From NCBI GenBank assembly GCA_018813725.1, contig JAHJBD010000102.1:1-13722 (forward strand): 13,722 nucleotides of DNA. The letters run 5' to 3'. The notes beneath the pieces are model-generated. The model was not told where the DNA came from. It worked only from the letters and a program-made list of their open reading frames with translations, and made no database searches. Positions 1-7,279 of this stretch are shown piece after piece (within the stretch, counting starts at the first letter, position 1; the number at the start of each line of letters is the position of its first letter). Made by a program: the position numbers and the translations under genes. The DNA is from Nanobdellota archaeon. Lineage in GTDB: Archaea; Nanobdellota; Nanobdellia; Woesearchaeales; JAHJBD01.

Positions 1-1
1 A

Positions 2-1399
2 GGTTATGGTGTTACTGGCCAGAAAGATAAGGCAAAAGCAGCTCTTGGAGAATCCTATATATGGGACCTACCAGTTGGAGCAGTAAAGACTGTTGGCGGA
101 ATAGCACAAAGGACTGTTACATTGGGCCAGACAGATGCTAAATGGGCAGATGGCGGACTTGCACAAGCAACAACAATACTTACCGATGCAGTAAGCCCAG
201 TAAACCACACCTTACAAGGCGTAGTTGACGGTGCTCAGACAGTAACAACTGCACCACTCGCAGCAGCTTTGACCACTTCAACAAAAGAAGCAGATAATGC
301 AGTTAAATCAACAAGCGGCTCTTATGCTATCAATGGATCACTTGGAGCGATCAGCGCAGCAGCTGCATGGTTTAATGATACTGTAAACTCAGCTGAAACA
401 GCAGTTGGCCATCTTGATGCTAAGAGTAAAGGAACAACTGTTGACTTTTCAGGCATCGGCAACTTCGCAAAATCACTGGTAATAGATACACCAATAGCAA
501 TAGTGCAGGATGCAGAAAAGCCAGTTTCAGGAGCAGTATCTATACCTACTGACAAAGCAGGAGATCTAGCTCTAGCAGCAGCAAACATTGCACACTTTAA
601 AGGAAAGGACATAACAGAGGACATCCCTTCAACAACAGCTAGTTGGACCGATAAACATCTTAACCTTTCACCACAAGTTATCCCTTACACTTGGACTGAT
701 GCAGATGGGCAGGTTCATCAAGGTACCATCCCAAAACCTATGTGGGATTATAGTGTTAAACCAGATGACAGCGGCTTAGAAAGAACAGTGAAGACCGGAG
801 GTCATGTTCTTGGTGTGACAAACCCTCATTGGCCACTTCAATACAATGATGGTTTAGTGCCGTTATGGAACCAGGCAACTGACATAGCAGAAACACCAGC
901 TGGACTAGTTGAGGCAGCAGGCAGGATAACTAAAGAAACCCACAATCCCGTTGCTGGAGTATTTGGCGGAATAGGCACTGGGCTAAAGAACCTGTCAAGA
1001 GCTACATCAGCAGGAGTTGAGACTATAGTTGATGTTGCAGAGTTTGAACAGAGGCATGTTGGAGACATATGGGTCCAGCATGATACTGTAACTCATCTTG
1101 ACGAAGACACTGGAAAAGGTGGAAAAGACTTTTCACACAAAGCATCTAACTTTGTAATTGAAAACGTACCACCAGCAGGAGCAGCAGTTGACCATTGGAC
1201 ACCACAAGGACGTGGTCACGACGGATCATGGAGAAGCCTATTGAATATCGATCTATTAGTTCCTGGAGCATTAGGCATACTTGAATATCAGTGGTTTATG
1301 GACCATGTTAGGGAGACTGATAGTGGCGCAGGTAAATTAGTTGAACAGGTTATCCCTGGCGGCGATGGCGGAGAAGAAGGCGGCAACCTAATCCATTAA
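2..1399 (+). CDS. Unrecognised Ala/Gly/Thr-rich surface-type protein, C-terminal part (5' end outside window)
   Basis: The reading frame is open from base 2, so the gene begins before the window; a TTG at 122 is internal, has no ribosome-binding site and should not be taken as the start. The visible 465 residues contain no cysteine, are rich in Ala, Gly, Thr and Val, and carry several N-glycosylation sequons. They include glycine-zipper-like stretches (for example around AGVFGGIGTGLKNLSRATSA) of the kind seen in amphipathic, membrane-active or self-packing helices. No clear membrane segment is seen at the C-terminus, which ends in a Gly/Glu-rich tail and LIH. I do not recognise a family. It lies 11 nt upstream of a secreted PKD-repeat protein on the same strand, so co-transcription and a surface location are inferred. 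The signal peptide, if any, would be upstream and cannot be checked. Confidence 0.85.
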   Translation, partial: GYGVTGQKDKAKAALGESYIWDLPVGAVKTVGGIAQRTVTLGQTDAKWADGGLAQATTILTDAVSPVNHTLQGVVDGAQTVTTAPLAAALTTSTKEADNAVKSTSGSYAINGSLGAISAAAAWFNDTVNSAETAVGHLDAKSKGTTVDFSGIGNFAKSLVIDTPIAIVQDAEKPVSGAVSIPTDKAGDLALAAANIAHFKGKDITEDIPSTTASWTDKHLNLSPQVIPYTWTDADGQVHQGTIPKPMWDYSVKPDDSGLERTVKTGGHVLGVTNPHWPLQYNDGLVPLWNQATDIAETPAGLVEAAGRITKETHNPVAGVFGGIGTGLKNLSRATSAGVETIVDVAEFEQRHVGDIWVQHDTVTHLDEDTGKGGKDFSHKASNFVIENVPPAGAAVDHWTPQGRGHDGSWRSLLNIDLLVPGALGILEYQWFMDHVRETDSGAGKLVEQVIPGGDGGEEGGNLIH

Positions 1400-1405
1400 G
1401 GGGGT
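1400..1405 (+). promoter_or_regulatory. Ribosome-binding site GGGGGT
   Basis: GGGGGT begins directly after the stop codon of the upstream gene and lies 5 nt before the ATG at 1411. It can pair with the usual archaeal 16S tail ACCUCC with one G-U wobble. It fixes the start of the PKD protein and fits a two-gene transcript with the gene upstream. Confidence 0.65.
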
Positions 1406-1410
1406 ATAAA

Positions 1411-4224
1411 ATGTATAAGAAATTCATATCAATCATTGTGGCATTATTGCTTATCCCAGTAGTATTAGCACTTGGAAATACTGAAGACAATTACTTTTGG
1501 GATAAAACTACAGATAATCCTGTAACGAATGTTGATATGCTATTGTACAGATGCATGGACGAGCAATGCGCTAATGTTGTTCCTATCTGGGATGGAAACT
1601 CCGGTGCAAACAATTTCATCCTCAACTTGCAGCTTCCCTACACCACTTACGCTGTAGATTATGCAAAATACTTTTTTGCAGACGGTTATGCACCACTAGG
1701 TTTTAAACTGAATGATAACATTGGTGATGGTAAAGATACTGTCTATCAAAGATATTTCTCACAAGTAGAAGATTGCAATGCACCTATAGAAAATTTAGTG
1801 ATATTAAACCAAGCATACCAAAATGAGCCATTAGTGATCAATCTTACAGCTTTGCTTAATTCAACAACATATTCAGCATTCCATCAGGTTAACAACGTAC
1901 CTTATTACATTCCTGACGCATACAAAGATGAGTATTTTTCAGCACAGACTTTGGTTTCTGTTGAGATTGTAGATGAGCTTGGCAATGTAGTATACCAAAA
2001 CTCAACTCAGGTAAATATCTATATGGATTCAGAGATTGAAACACAATTCACCTGGGTACCATTAGAGAACGGGACTTTCACCATAACTGTTACTACAGAT
2101 GTTGTGGATGACCAATGTAACACTGCAACAGCACAGACTCAATCAACCCAAGCGATTATTAATGTTCTTCCAGAAAGGGTAAGGAATCAGTGCATTGTAC
2201 TTTTAAATGACCTTGCAAGCAATAATGATAATCCTTTTATCGGAGAGACAATTGAAATTACTTACACCAAATTAAATTATTGCGCAGATAACGACGGTAA
2301 CAAGACATCAGTCCCGCTTGATGTTGATTACACAATCAGGACCGGAAAGATAGATGAAGCAGGTGTAATTGTGATGCAGAACAGCACACAACTTGTAGGG
2401 ACCAGTGTTGATTTGCCTACACTTTTCCAATTTGATTGGACACCAACTCAAGAAGGATGGTACACAATAACTGTTCATGCGCAGTCAGACGCTTCTTCAT
2501 TTCCCGGACTAGAAAATCTTGATGATATCAGAAGCATTGAAGTGCTTGTATCAGATTATCCAACATATAATGTATACTTCACATTGTCTGACAGAGATAC
2601 ACTAGCTCCAATAGCTGGCGCTTTGATTAATCTAAGCGGTTTGACAATGTCCTCTGACGCAGCTGGCCTTGCCACGTTCCAAGATTTGTACGAGGCAGCC
2701 AATTATAAGTATATTATAACTCATGATCAGTATCAGACAATCTCTGGTACTTTCAGCCTCGCAGGAGCAGACAGGCACCTTTCATTCAGTCTTATACAAA
2801 AACTCGCTGCTAATTCCGGAACAGCTTATGCTTGCACACTAGGCGAGACCATTATCCTTGCTGGTTCAGCAGCTGGCGGCACTTTACCTTACAGCTATGC
2901 TTGGGATCTAAACAACGACAATGTCTTTGAAACAGCTGCTCAAAATACTGCGTACGTCTGCAGTGCTGTTGGCGACTTTACTGCTAATCTAAGAGTAACA
3001 GATGCTTTAAGCCAAATATCAATCAGCCCAGCTGCAATACATGTATATCCTCTTGCTTTAGTAGCAGATGCCAACGGGCCATACACATGCACTGTTGGTG
3101 AGACAATCACTCTTTCAGGCTCAGCAACTGGTGGTGTCCAGCCATATGCTTATGCTTGGGATATTGACAACGATAATGTGTTTGAAACAGCTACCCAGAA
3201 TACTGCTTATGTCTGCAGCACTGTCGGTGACTATACAGTTAATCTAGAAGTTACTGACTCTCTTGGTACAGCAGCACTTAATTCAGCAACTATTGCTGTT
3301 ACTGATTCTGGAAACAACCAGACAAACTTAACAGCAAACCCAGGAGCATCTTATAACTGCACCTTGGGCGAGACCATTACTCTTTCAGGCTCAGCAACTG
3401 GTGGTGTCCAGCCATATGCTTATGCTTGGGACCTAAACAATGACAATGTTTTCGAGACAATTACTCAGAATACTTCTTATGTCTGCAGCGCTGTGGGCGA
3501 TTTCACAGTCAATCTGCAGGTTACTGACGCTGTGAGCGCACTAGCAGTGAACTCAGCAAATATTCATGTTGCCCTGCCAGCCAATCAGACACTTTTGGTA
3601 GCTGATGCAAATGGGCCGTACACTTGCGTAGAGGGTCAAACTCTAACCCTTTCAGGTTCAGCGACTGGTGGCACACAGCCTTACAGTTTTGCCTGGGACC
3701 TAAACAACGATAATGTTTTTGAGATACAAACCCAAACAGCAACCTATGTATGTGTCACAGAAGGGACAAATACCATAACCTTACAGGTATCTGACCTGTA
3801 TCAAACAGTTACAGATACGACAGTAATCACAATAACAAAAAACACACAGCCACCTAAAGAAGTAGGGCCTGACCCTATGCCTCTATGGAAAAAACAGGCT
3901 GGATATAACAAAGAGATCATTGTAAGCACCATTAATATAAACAACGCATATGATGTGTACAGCGACGGTTATCTGGATATTGCTGTGACAGTGAAAAATG
4001 CCGGAACAAAAACACTGGACGATTTCACTGTATCAGCGTGGATACCTGACCTTGGGGTATACAGAAGTGCTGGGCCATTTGACCTTAAGTCAGGCAAGCA
4101 GGCAAGCAAAGATCTTACCTTATATGTGCCTAGTGCATCGACGGGAACGTATGATGTGATGATCACTGCTGGCAACGATAACATCCGAAGGACCATCTTT
4201 AGGGAGATAGTTATTACGCAATAG
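1411..4224 (+). CDS. Secreted modular protein with CarboxypepD_reg-like domain, four PKD-like repeats and C-terminal CARDB-like domain
   Basis: 937 residues. An N-terminal signal peptide is clear (MYKK, then a hydrophobic core to about residue 21). Residues about 184-236 and 311-364 look like a diverged duplicated beta module (each has DE.G.V..QNSTQ, then F.W.P...G...ITV). Residues about 386-465 resemble a carboxypeptidase regulatory-like (transthyretin fold) domain. Four PKD-like repeats follow at about 468-548, 550-633, 640-722 and 729-809, each with LSGSA.GG..PY..AWD and a DLNNDNVFE-type acidic loop, and each with a cysteine pair exactly 42 residues apart (475/517, 560/602, 650/692, 739/781). 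Residues about 825-937 form a CARDB-like beta domain with IPDLGV. There is no C-terminal membrane anchor or sorting motif, so it is secreted or held by other surface proteins. PKD domains usually mediate protein or glycan contacts; the role here (S-layer part or adhesin) is inferred. Confidence 0.9.
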   Translation: MYKKFISIIVALLLIPVVLALGNTEDNYFWDKTTDNPVTNVDMLLYRCMDEQCANVVPIWDGNSGANNFILNLQLPYTTYAVDYAKYFFADGYAPLGFKLNDNIGDGKDTVYQRYFSQVEDCNAPIENLVILNQAYQNEPLVINLTALLNSTTYSAFHQVNNVPYYIPDAYKDEYFSAQTLVSVEIVDELGNVVYQNSTQVNIYMDSEIETQFTWVPLENGTFTITVTTDVVDDQCNTATAQTQSTQAIINVLPERVRNQCIVLLNDLASNNDNPFIGETIEITYTKLNYCADNDGNKTSVPLDVDYTIRTGKIDEAGVIVMQNSTQLVGTSVDLPTLFQFDWTPTQEGWYTITVHAQSDASSFPGLENLDDIRSIEVLVSDYPTYNVYFTLSDRDTLAPIAGALINLSGLTMSSDAAGLATFQDLYEAANYKYIITHDQYQTISGTFSLAGADRHLSFSLIQKLAANSGTAYACTLGETIILAGSAAGGTLPYSYAWDLNNDNVFETAAQNTAYVCSAVGDFTANLRVTDALSQISISPAAIHVYPLALVADANGPYTCTVGETITLSGSATGGVQPYAYAWDIDNDNVFETATQNTAYVCSTVGDYTVNLEVTDSLGTAALNSATIAVTDSGNNQTNLTANPGASYNCTLGETITLSGSATGGVQPYAYAWDLNNDNVFETITQNTSYVCSAVGDFTVNLQVTDAVSALAVNSANIHVALPANQTLLVADANGPYTCVEGQTLTLSGSATGGTQPYSFAWDLNNDNVFEIQTQTATYVCVTEGTNTITLQVSDLYQTVTDTTVITITKNTQPPKEVGPDPMPLWKKQAGYNKEIIVSTININNAYDVYSDGYLDIAVTVKNAGTKTLDDFTVSAWIPDLGVYRSAGPFDLKSGKQASKDLTLYVPSASTGTYDVMITAGNDNIRRTIFREIVITQ
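3109..3431 (+). repeat. 53-bp perfect direct repeat within the PKD array (3109-3161 and 3379-3431)
   Basis: PKD repeats 2 and 3 share an identical 53-base block, 270 bases apart, running from the LSGSA motif through AYAWD. The flanking codons in the same repeats differ at third positions, so this stretch was copied recently by duplication, slippage or gene conversion. Repeats 1 and 4 keep the protein motif but not the DNA identity. Confidence 0.85.
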
Positions 4225-4233
4225 TAATAACTA
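4208..4233 (+). other. Perfect 10-bp hairpin spanning the stop codon of the PKD protein
   Basis: TAGTTATTAC and GTAATAACTA are exact inverted copies separated by the 6-base loop GCAATA; the TAG stop (4222-4224) lies at the loop/3' arm boundary. No T-run follows directly, so it is not a classical terminator; it could be a 3' processing or mRNA-stabilising structure. Function is not known. Confidence 0.5.
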
Positions 4234-4269
4234 GCATTAACTACTATTATATGCTAAAAAATACAAATG

Positions 4270-4280
4270 TTTATATATAA
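4270..4280 (+). promoter_or_regulatory. TATA-box promoter of the anchored surface protein gene
   Basis: TTTATATATAA lies about 65 nt upstream of the ATG at 4340, which would place the transcription start near 4300 and give a leader of about 40 nt containing the GGGGGT site. A second weaker TATA-like stretch (CTATAAAATAA, 4298-4308) would start transcription inside the ribosome-binding site and is less likely. A short inverted repeat AGTGG/CCACT (4280-4284 and 4294-4298) sits between TATA box and predicted start and could be a regulator site. The 115-bp gap before the gene contains nothing else recognisable. Confidence 0.6.
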
Positions 4281-4324
4281 GTGGGGCATTACACCACTAT
4301 AAAATAACAATTATCAACAAATTT

Positions 4325-4330
4325 GGGGGT
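4325..4330 (+). promoter_or_regulatory. Ribosome-binding site GGGGGT
   Basis: Same GGGGGT motif as before the genes at 1411 and 5711, here 9 nt before the ATG at 4340. Confidence 0.6.
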
Positions 4331-4339
4331 CGAAATAAA

Positions 4340-5647
4340 ATGAGTATAAAGAAAATAATGGGTGTATTTACACTATTGGTTATTAGTATGCTTGCATTCT
4401 CAGGAATAGCAAGCGCAGCAGCACAGATAACATTCCATGATGTTAAGCTAGACAATGATCAGCTTGAGACATCAGGGACAACTTTGATTCAAGGCGTGGA
4501 AAAAGGAAACCAACTTGAAGTAAGAGTTAGGCTAGAGTCAAATGAGAGCCTGGCAAATGTTGAAGTTAGAGCTGAGCTTTCTGGTTATGACCACAATGAT
4601 AGGATAAGCGATGTTAGCGATGTTTTCGATATGAAAGCAAACGTAGCTTACACAAAGAAACTATCACTTGACTTCCCAGTAAGGATGGAACAAGATGGTT
4701 ACAAATTGATGATTGACGTTAGAAACAGGGACGGCGCAATCGCACACGAAGAATATGATCTTGAGATCGATACAGAGAGACATTCACTAGAGATTAAAGA
4801 CGTTATCTTAAGCCCTGAGAACGAAGTTGTTGCAGGAAGGTCACTTTTGGTTTCTGTAAGGTTAAAGAACCTTGGCGAATCAAGAGAAGAAGACGTTAAG
4901 ATAAAAGTTAGCATCCCAGAACTAGGCATCTCACAGTCAGAATATGTTGATGACATAGATGCAGAGTGCACAGATGATAGTGACTGTGATGACTCATTAA
5001 CTTCAGAAGAGATATTCTTAAGGATCCCAGCAGATGCTGAGACTGGCGAATATGACGTTGATGTTGAGGTTCAGTATGATGATGGTGACGAGTCTGTTAG
5101 CGAGAGCACATCAATCTTCGTAGAAGGTACAGATGAGGAAGCAGCACCAGCAGCAGAAGACACTTCAAAGACCCTAATTACAATAGGAGCAGATGTTCAG
5201 ACTGCAAATGCAGGCGGCGCAGCTGTTGTATATCCAATAACCTTGACAAACCAAGGAACAGCATCAAAGACATACACAGTATCCGCAGACAGCGCAGATT
5301 GGGCAACCTTCACCATAACACCAAGCAATGTAGTTGTTTTGGAAGCAGGCGAATCAAAAGCAGTTTATGTATATGTTAGCGCAAAAGAAGGCGCAGCTGC
5401 TGGCGAACAGATGTTCTCAGTTGAGATCAAGTCTGGCGACAAGACACTAAAGCAAGTACCTCTTAAAGCAAATGTTGCTGCAAGTTCAAGTGCAAGCGGC
5501 TTTGATAAGGTTAAGAGAGGCCTTGAAGTAGGTTTGGTAGTTTTGGTAGTACTTTTAGTAATCCTAGGACTTATCATCGGTTTCAACAAGTTGAAAGGAA
5601 ACGATGATGACGAAGATAAGGATGAAGAAGGTCAGACCTATTATTAA
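4340..5647 (+). CDS. Membrane-anchored surface protein with three beta-sandwich domains (NEW3/CARDB-like), putative S-layer-type component
   Basis: 435 residues. A signal peptide (residues 1 to about 27, ending SGIASA-AAQ) is followed by beta domain 1 (about 28-147), domain 2 (about 148-264, with IPELGI and an Asp-rich loop holding its two cysteines, AECTDDSDCDD), a short Ala/Glu linker, and domain 3 (about 281-382), which has the pattern of NPCBM-associated NEW3 domains (YPITLTNQG, then ..W...I.PS.V...AGES). One membrane helix at about 394-414 and a strongly acidic tail (GNDDDEDKDEEG) end the protein, so the domains face outward. It has its own promoter and a T-rich terminator region behind it, unlike the genes around it, and strongly uniform codon choice (GCA for Ala), which suggests high expression. 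A structural envelope role is inferred; no catalytic motif is visible. Confidence 0.9.
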   Translation: MSIKKIMGVFTLLVISMLAFSGIASAAAQITFHDVKLDNDQLETSGTTLIQGVEKGNQLEVRVRLESNESLANVEVRAELSGYDHNDRISDVSDVFDMKANVAYTKKLSLDFPVRMEQDGYKLMIDVRNRDGAIAHEEYDLEIDTERHSLEIKDVILSPENEVVAGRSLLVSVRLKNLGESREEDVKIKVSIPELGISQSEYVDDIDAECTDDSDCDDSLTSEEIFLRIPADAETGEYDVDVEVQYDDGDESVSESTSIFVEGTDEEAAPAAEDTSKTLITIGADVQTANAGGAAVVYPITLTNQGTASKTYTVSADSADWATFTITPSNVVVLEAGESKAVYVYVSAKEGAAAGEQMFSVEIKSGDKTLKQVPLKANVAASSSASGFDKVKRGLEVGLVVLVVLLVILGLIIGFNKLKGNDDDEDKDEEGQTYY

Positions 5648-5665
5648 TTTTTTTATCCTTTTTTT
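5648..5665 (+). terminator. T-run transcription terminator
   Basis: Two runs of seven T (5648-5654 and 5659-5665) begin right after the TAA stop. T-runs without a hairpin are typical of archaeal termination. The same stretch continues into TTTATAATTTTT, which may also be the TATA box of the next gene. Confidence 0.6.
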
Positions 5666-5674
5666 ATAATTTTT
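5659..5674 (+). promoter_or_regulatory. Possible TATA box of the multi-span membrane protein gene
   Basis: TTTTTTTATAATTTTT is centred about 44 nt before the ATG at 5711; a start near 5694 would leave a 17-nt leader holding the G-rich ribosome-binding site. It overlaps the T-run terminator of the gene upstream, so read-through expression is the alternative. Weakly supported. Confidence 0.35.
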
Positions 5675-5698
5675 CTATAATTGTTTTTTGCATCCCTA

Positions 5699-5706
5699 GG
5701 GGGGGT
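5699..5706 (+). promoter_or_regulatory. Ribosome-binding site GGGGGGGT that decides the start at 5711
   Basis: Seven G followed by T, 4 nt before the ATG at 5711. An in-frame TTG at 5681 would place this site inside the coding region and add ten residues ahead of an otherwise perfect signal peptide, so 5711 is preferred. Confidence 0.7.
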
Positions 5707-5710
5707 ATTC

Positions 5711-7279
5711 ATGAAAAAAGCGCTTATAATTACTCTACTGTTCATCGTTCTTGCACTATCTGCAAATGCCTATACTGTAGAGATGGGTGAATATACCCCC
5801 AGTGCAACATCCTTATCCAGAGCAGGGTTTACATTGCACAAAGGTGATTACTCTATCTGTGCTAATGATTATAGGATAATCCCAGTTTGGTTCAACAACA
5901 ATCAAAATTATGCAGAATCGATTACTCTTAAGCTAAATGGTGCCAATTGGGCTCAATTGACAGGCAAGCAGATGGATATTCCTATATCAAAATCTGGTGC
6001 AGCATTTATCGAATTAACACCACTAAAGCCAGGAAATTATACTCTTAATCTAAATACAAAATCTCAGAGATCTTATCTTGATCTGCCTATACATCTTAAT
6101 GTTGAAGACTGTTATTCACTTGATGTATCTTTTGAAAAAGAAAGCGATATTGTCTGTGGCTGTGAATCAAAACAGTTTGATCTAACTTTAAAGAATAACG
6201 GCAAATACAAGCAAAATGTAAAATTGGATATATCAGGCATTGAAAAGTACACTCTATCCAATGATACTGTTAATGTACCAGTAGGTGGAGAAAATACTGT
6301 TAAGGTGGGTGTTGCATGCCCAGATGCTGGACAGTACGAGCTTTTGGCAACAGCAAGGATTGCTGATTTAACCTTCTCAGATAGTATCGCTATCGATGCC
6401 ATATCAGAGCAAGATTGCTATTCAGTTGGCATTCGTGGAAAGACCAAAGTAAATGTATATGAGCCAGGAGATAAGATTATCCTCTCTGTCAAAAATAATG
6501 GCTATCAGGCGCAGACATATTCAGTCAAACTTGAAAGCCCAGACTGGATCACAACAGAGACTTCTCAGATCAGCCTTGATAAAGGAGAAACATCAGAGAT
6601 TTTACTTTCAATCAAACCTACATCTGACATTGAATTTGGTTATTATGATGTAAAGGTGACTGTAAAAGCCGACAGTTCAGAGTACACGCATGAAATCAAA
6701 GTTAACTACAAACCTGAAAATCCAATTATCAAATCAGTCAAGGATTTTTTGCATTATTATAGATTCTATATCTATGCAGCACCATTAATACTTCTTTTCT
6801 TATTGATATTTATCATATATGTAAAGAAGAAAATATCAAACCGGGCAAAGAAAACTAGCTCAAAAAAGTTAAAACCTAAGAAAGATGAGCCAAAGAAAGT
6901 TAAAAGCTGGCTAGGTTATGCTTACATAACAGCAGTGATTGTATTTATCTTCAGTCTTATTATCTATTACCTTAAGATTAATGGGCTAATCCCTTTCCAT
7001 GTAGGTTATATACTCGTAGGCGCTGTTCTTATGGGACTCATTATACTGGCCATTGCTTTCAGAAAATCAAAATTGTTCTCAAAGATACTCCTTATTGTTA
7101 TTGTGTTACTCTTGCTTGCTGGCGCAGGATATGCAGTATACTATTTCAATCTTATATCAAAAGTCAAGGACTTCTTTATCTTGTACTGGAATTATGTAGT
7201 AGTTGGCCTGATATTTCTGCTTGTTATCATAGGCCTTATGAATTTCTTAGGAAGAACCGTAAGTGTCAAAAGAAAGTAA
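5711..7279 (+). CDS. Surface-exposed Ig-like repeat protein with multi-span membrane C-terminus
   Basis: 522 residues from the ATG at 5711. The signal peptide MKKALIITLLFIVLALSANA is cut before YTVEMG. Three beta-sandwich domains of the NEW3/CARDB (COG1470-like) kind follow: about 30-130, 137-240 and 247-345. Domains 2 and 3 both open with DCYS, and domain 2 also holds a CGC motif and VACPD, so disulfides are likely. Membrane span 1 is at about 353-372, then a very Lys-rich cytosolic loop (about 373-396), and four more spans at about 400-422, 430-450, 460-482 and 489-514. I see no transporter or enzyme motif. The architecture (outside sensing or binding domains plus a membrane bundle) suits a surface-layer anchor, receptor or assembly factor, but that is inference. 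Its last 14 nt overlap the 3' end of the opposite-strand permease gene. Confidence 0.88.
   Translation: MKKALIITLLFIVLALSANAYTVEMGEYTPSATSLSRAGFTLHKGDYSICANDYRIIPVWFNNNQNYAESITLKLNGANWAQLTGKQMDIPISKSGAAFIELTPLKPGNYTLNLNTKSQRSYLDLPIHLNVEDCYSLDVSFEKESDIVCGCESKQFDLTLKNNGKYKQNVKLDISGIEKYTLSNDTVNVPVGGENTVKVGVACPDAGQYELLATARIADLTFSDSIAIDAISEQDCYSVGIRGKTKVNVYEPGDKIILSVKNNGYQAQTYSVKLESPDWITTETSQISLDKGETSEILLSIKPTSDIEFGYYDVKVTVKADSSEYTHEIKVNYKPENPIIKSVKDFLHYYRFYIYAAPLILLFLLIFIIYVKKKISNRAKKTSSKKLKPKKDEPKKVKSWLGYAYITAVIVFIFSLIIYYLKINGLIPFHVGYILVGAVLMGLIILAIAFRKSKLFSKILLIVIVLLLLAGAGYAVYYFNLISKVKDFFILYWNYVVVGLIFLLVIIGLMNFLGRTVSVKRK

Noticed and set aside
322..1068. Antisense reading frames inside the first gene
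   Set aside because: No ribosome-binding site or promoter and low-complexity translations; they mirror the biased codon use of the + strand gene. The same holds for the short opposite- or alternate-frame stretches inside the other genes, including those inside the protease.
122..1399. Gene starting at the TTG at 122
   Set aside because: The frame is open upstream to base 2 and there is no ribosome-binding site; it is an internal codon of a gene that begins before the window.
2812..3837. CRISPR-like or intergenic tandem repeat
   Set aside because: Repeat unit is about 270 bases, in frame, and encodes PKD-like domains.
5681..5710. Start of the membrane protein at the TTG at 5681
   Set aside because: It would place the strong GGGGGGGT site inside the coding region and add residues before a complete signal peptide.
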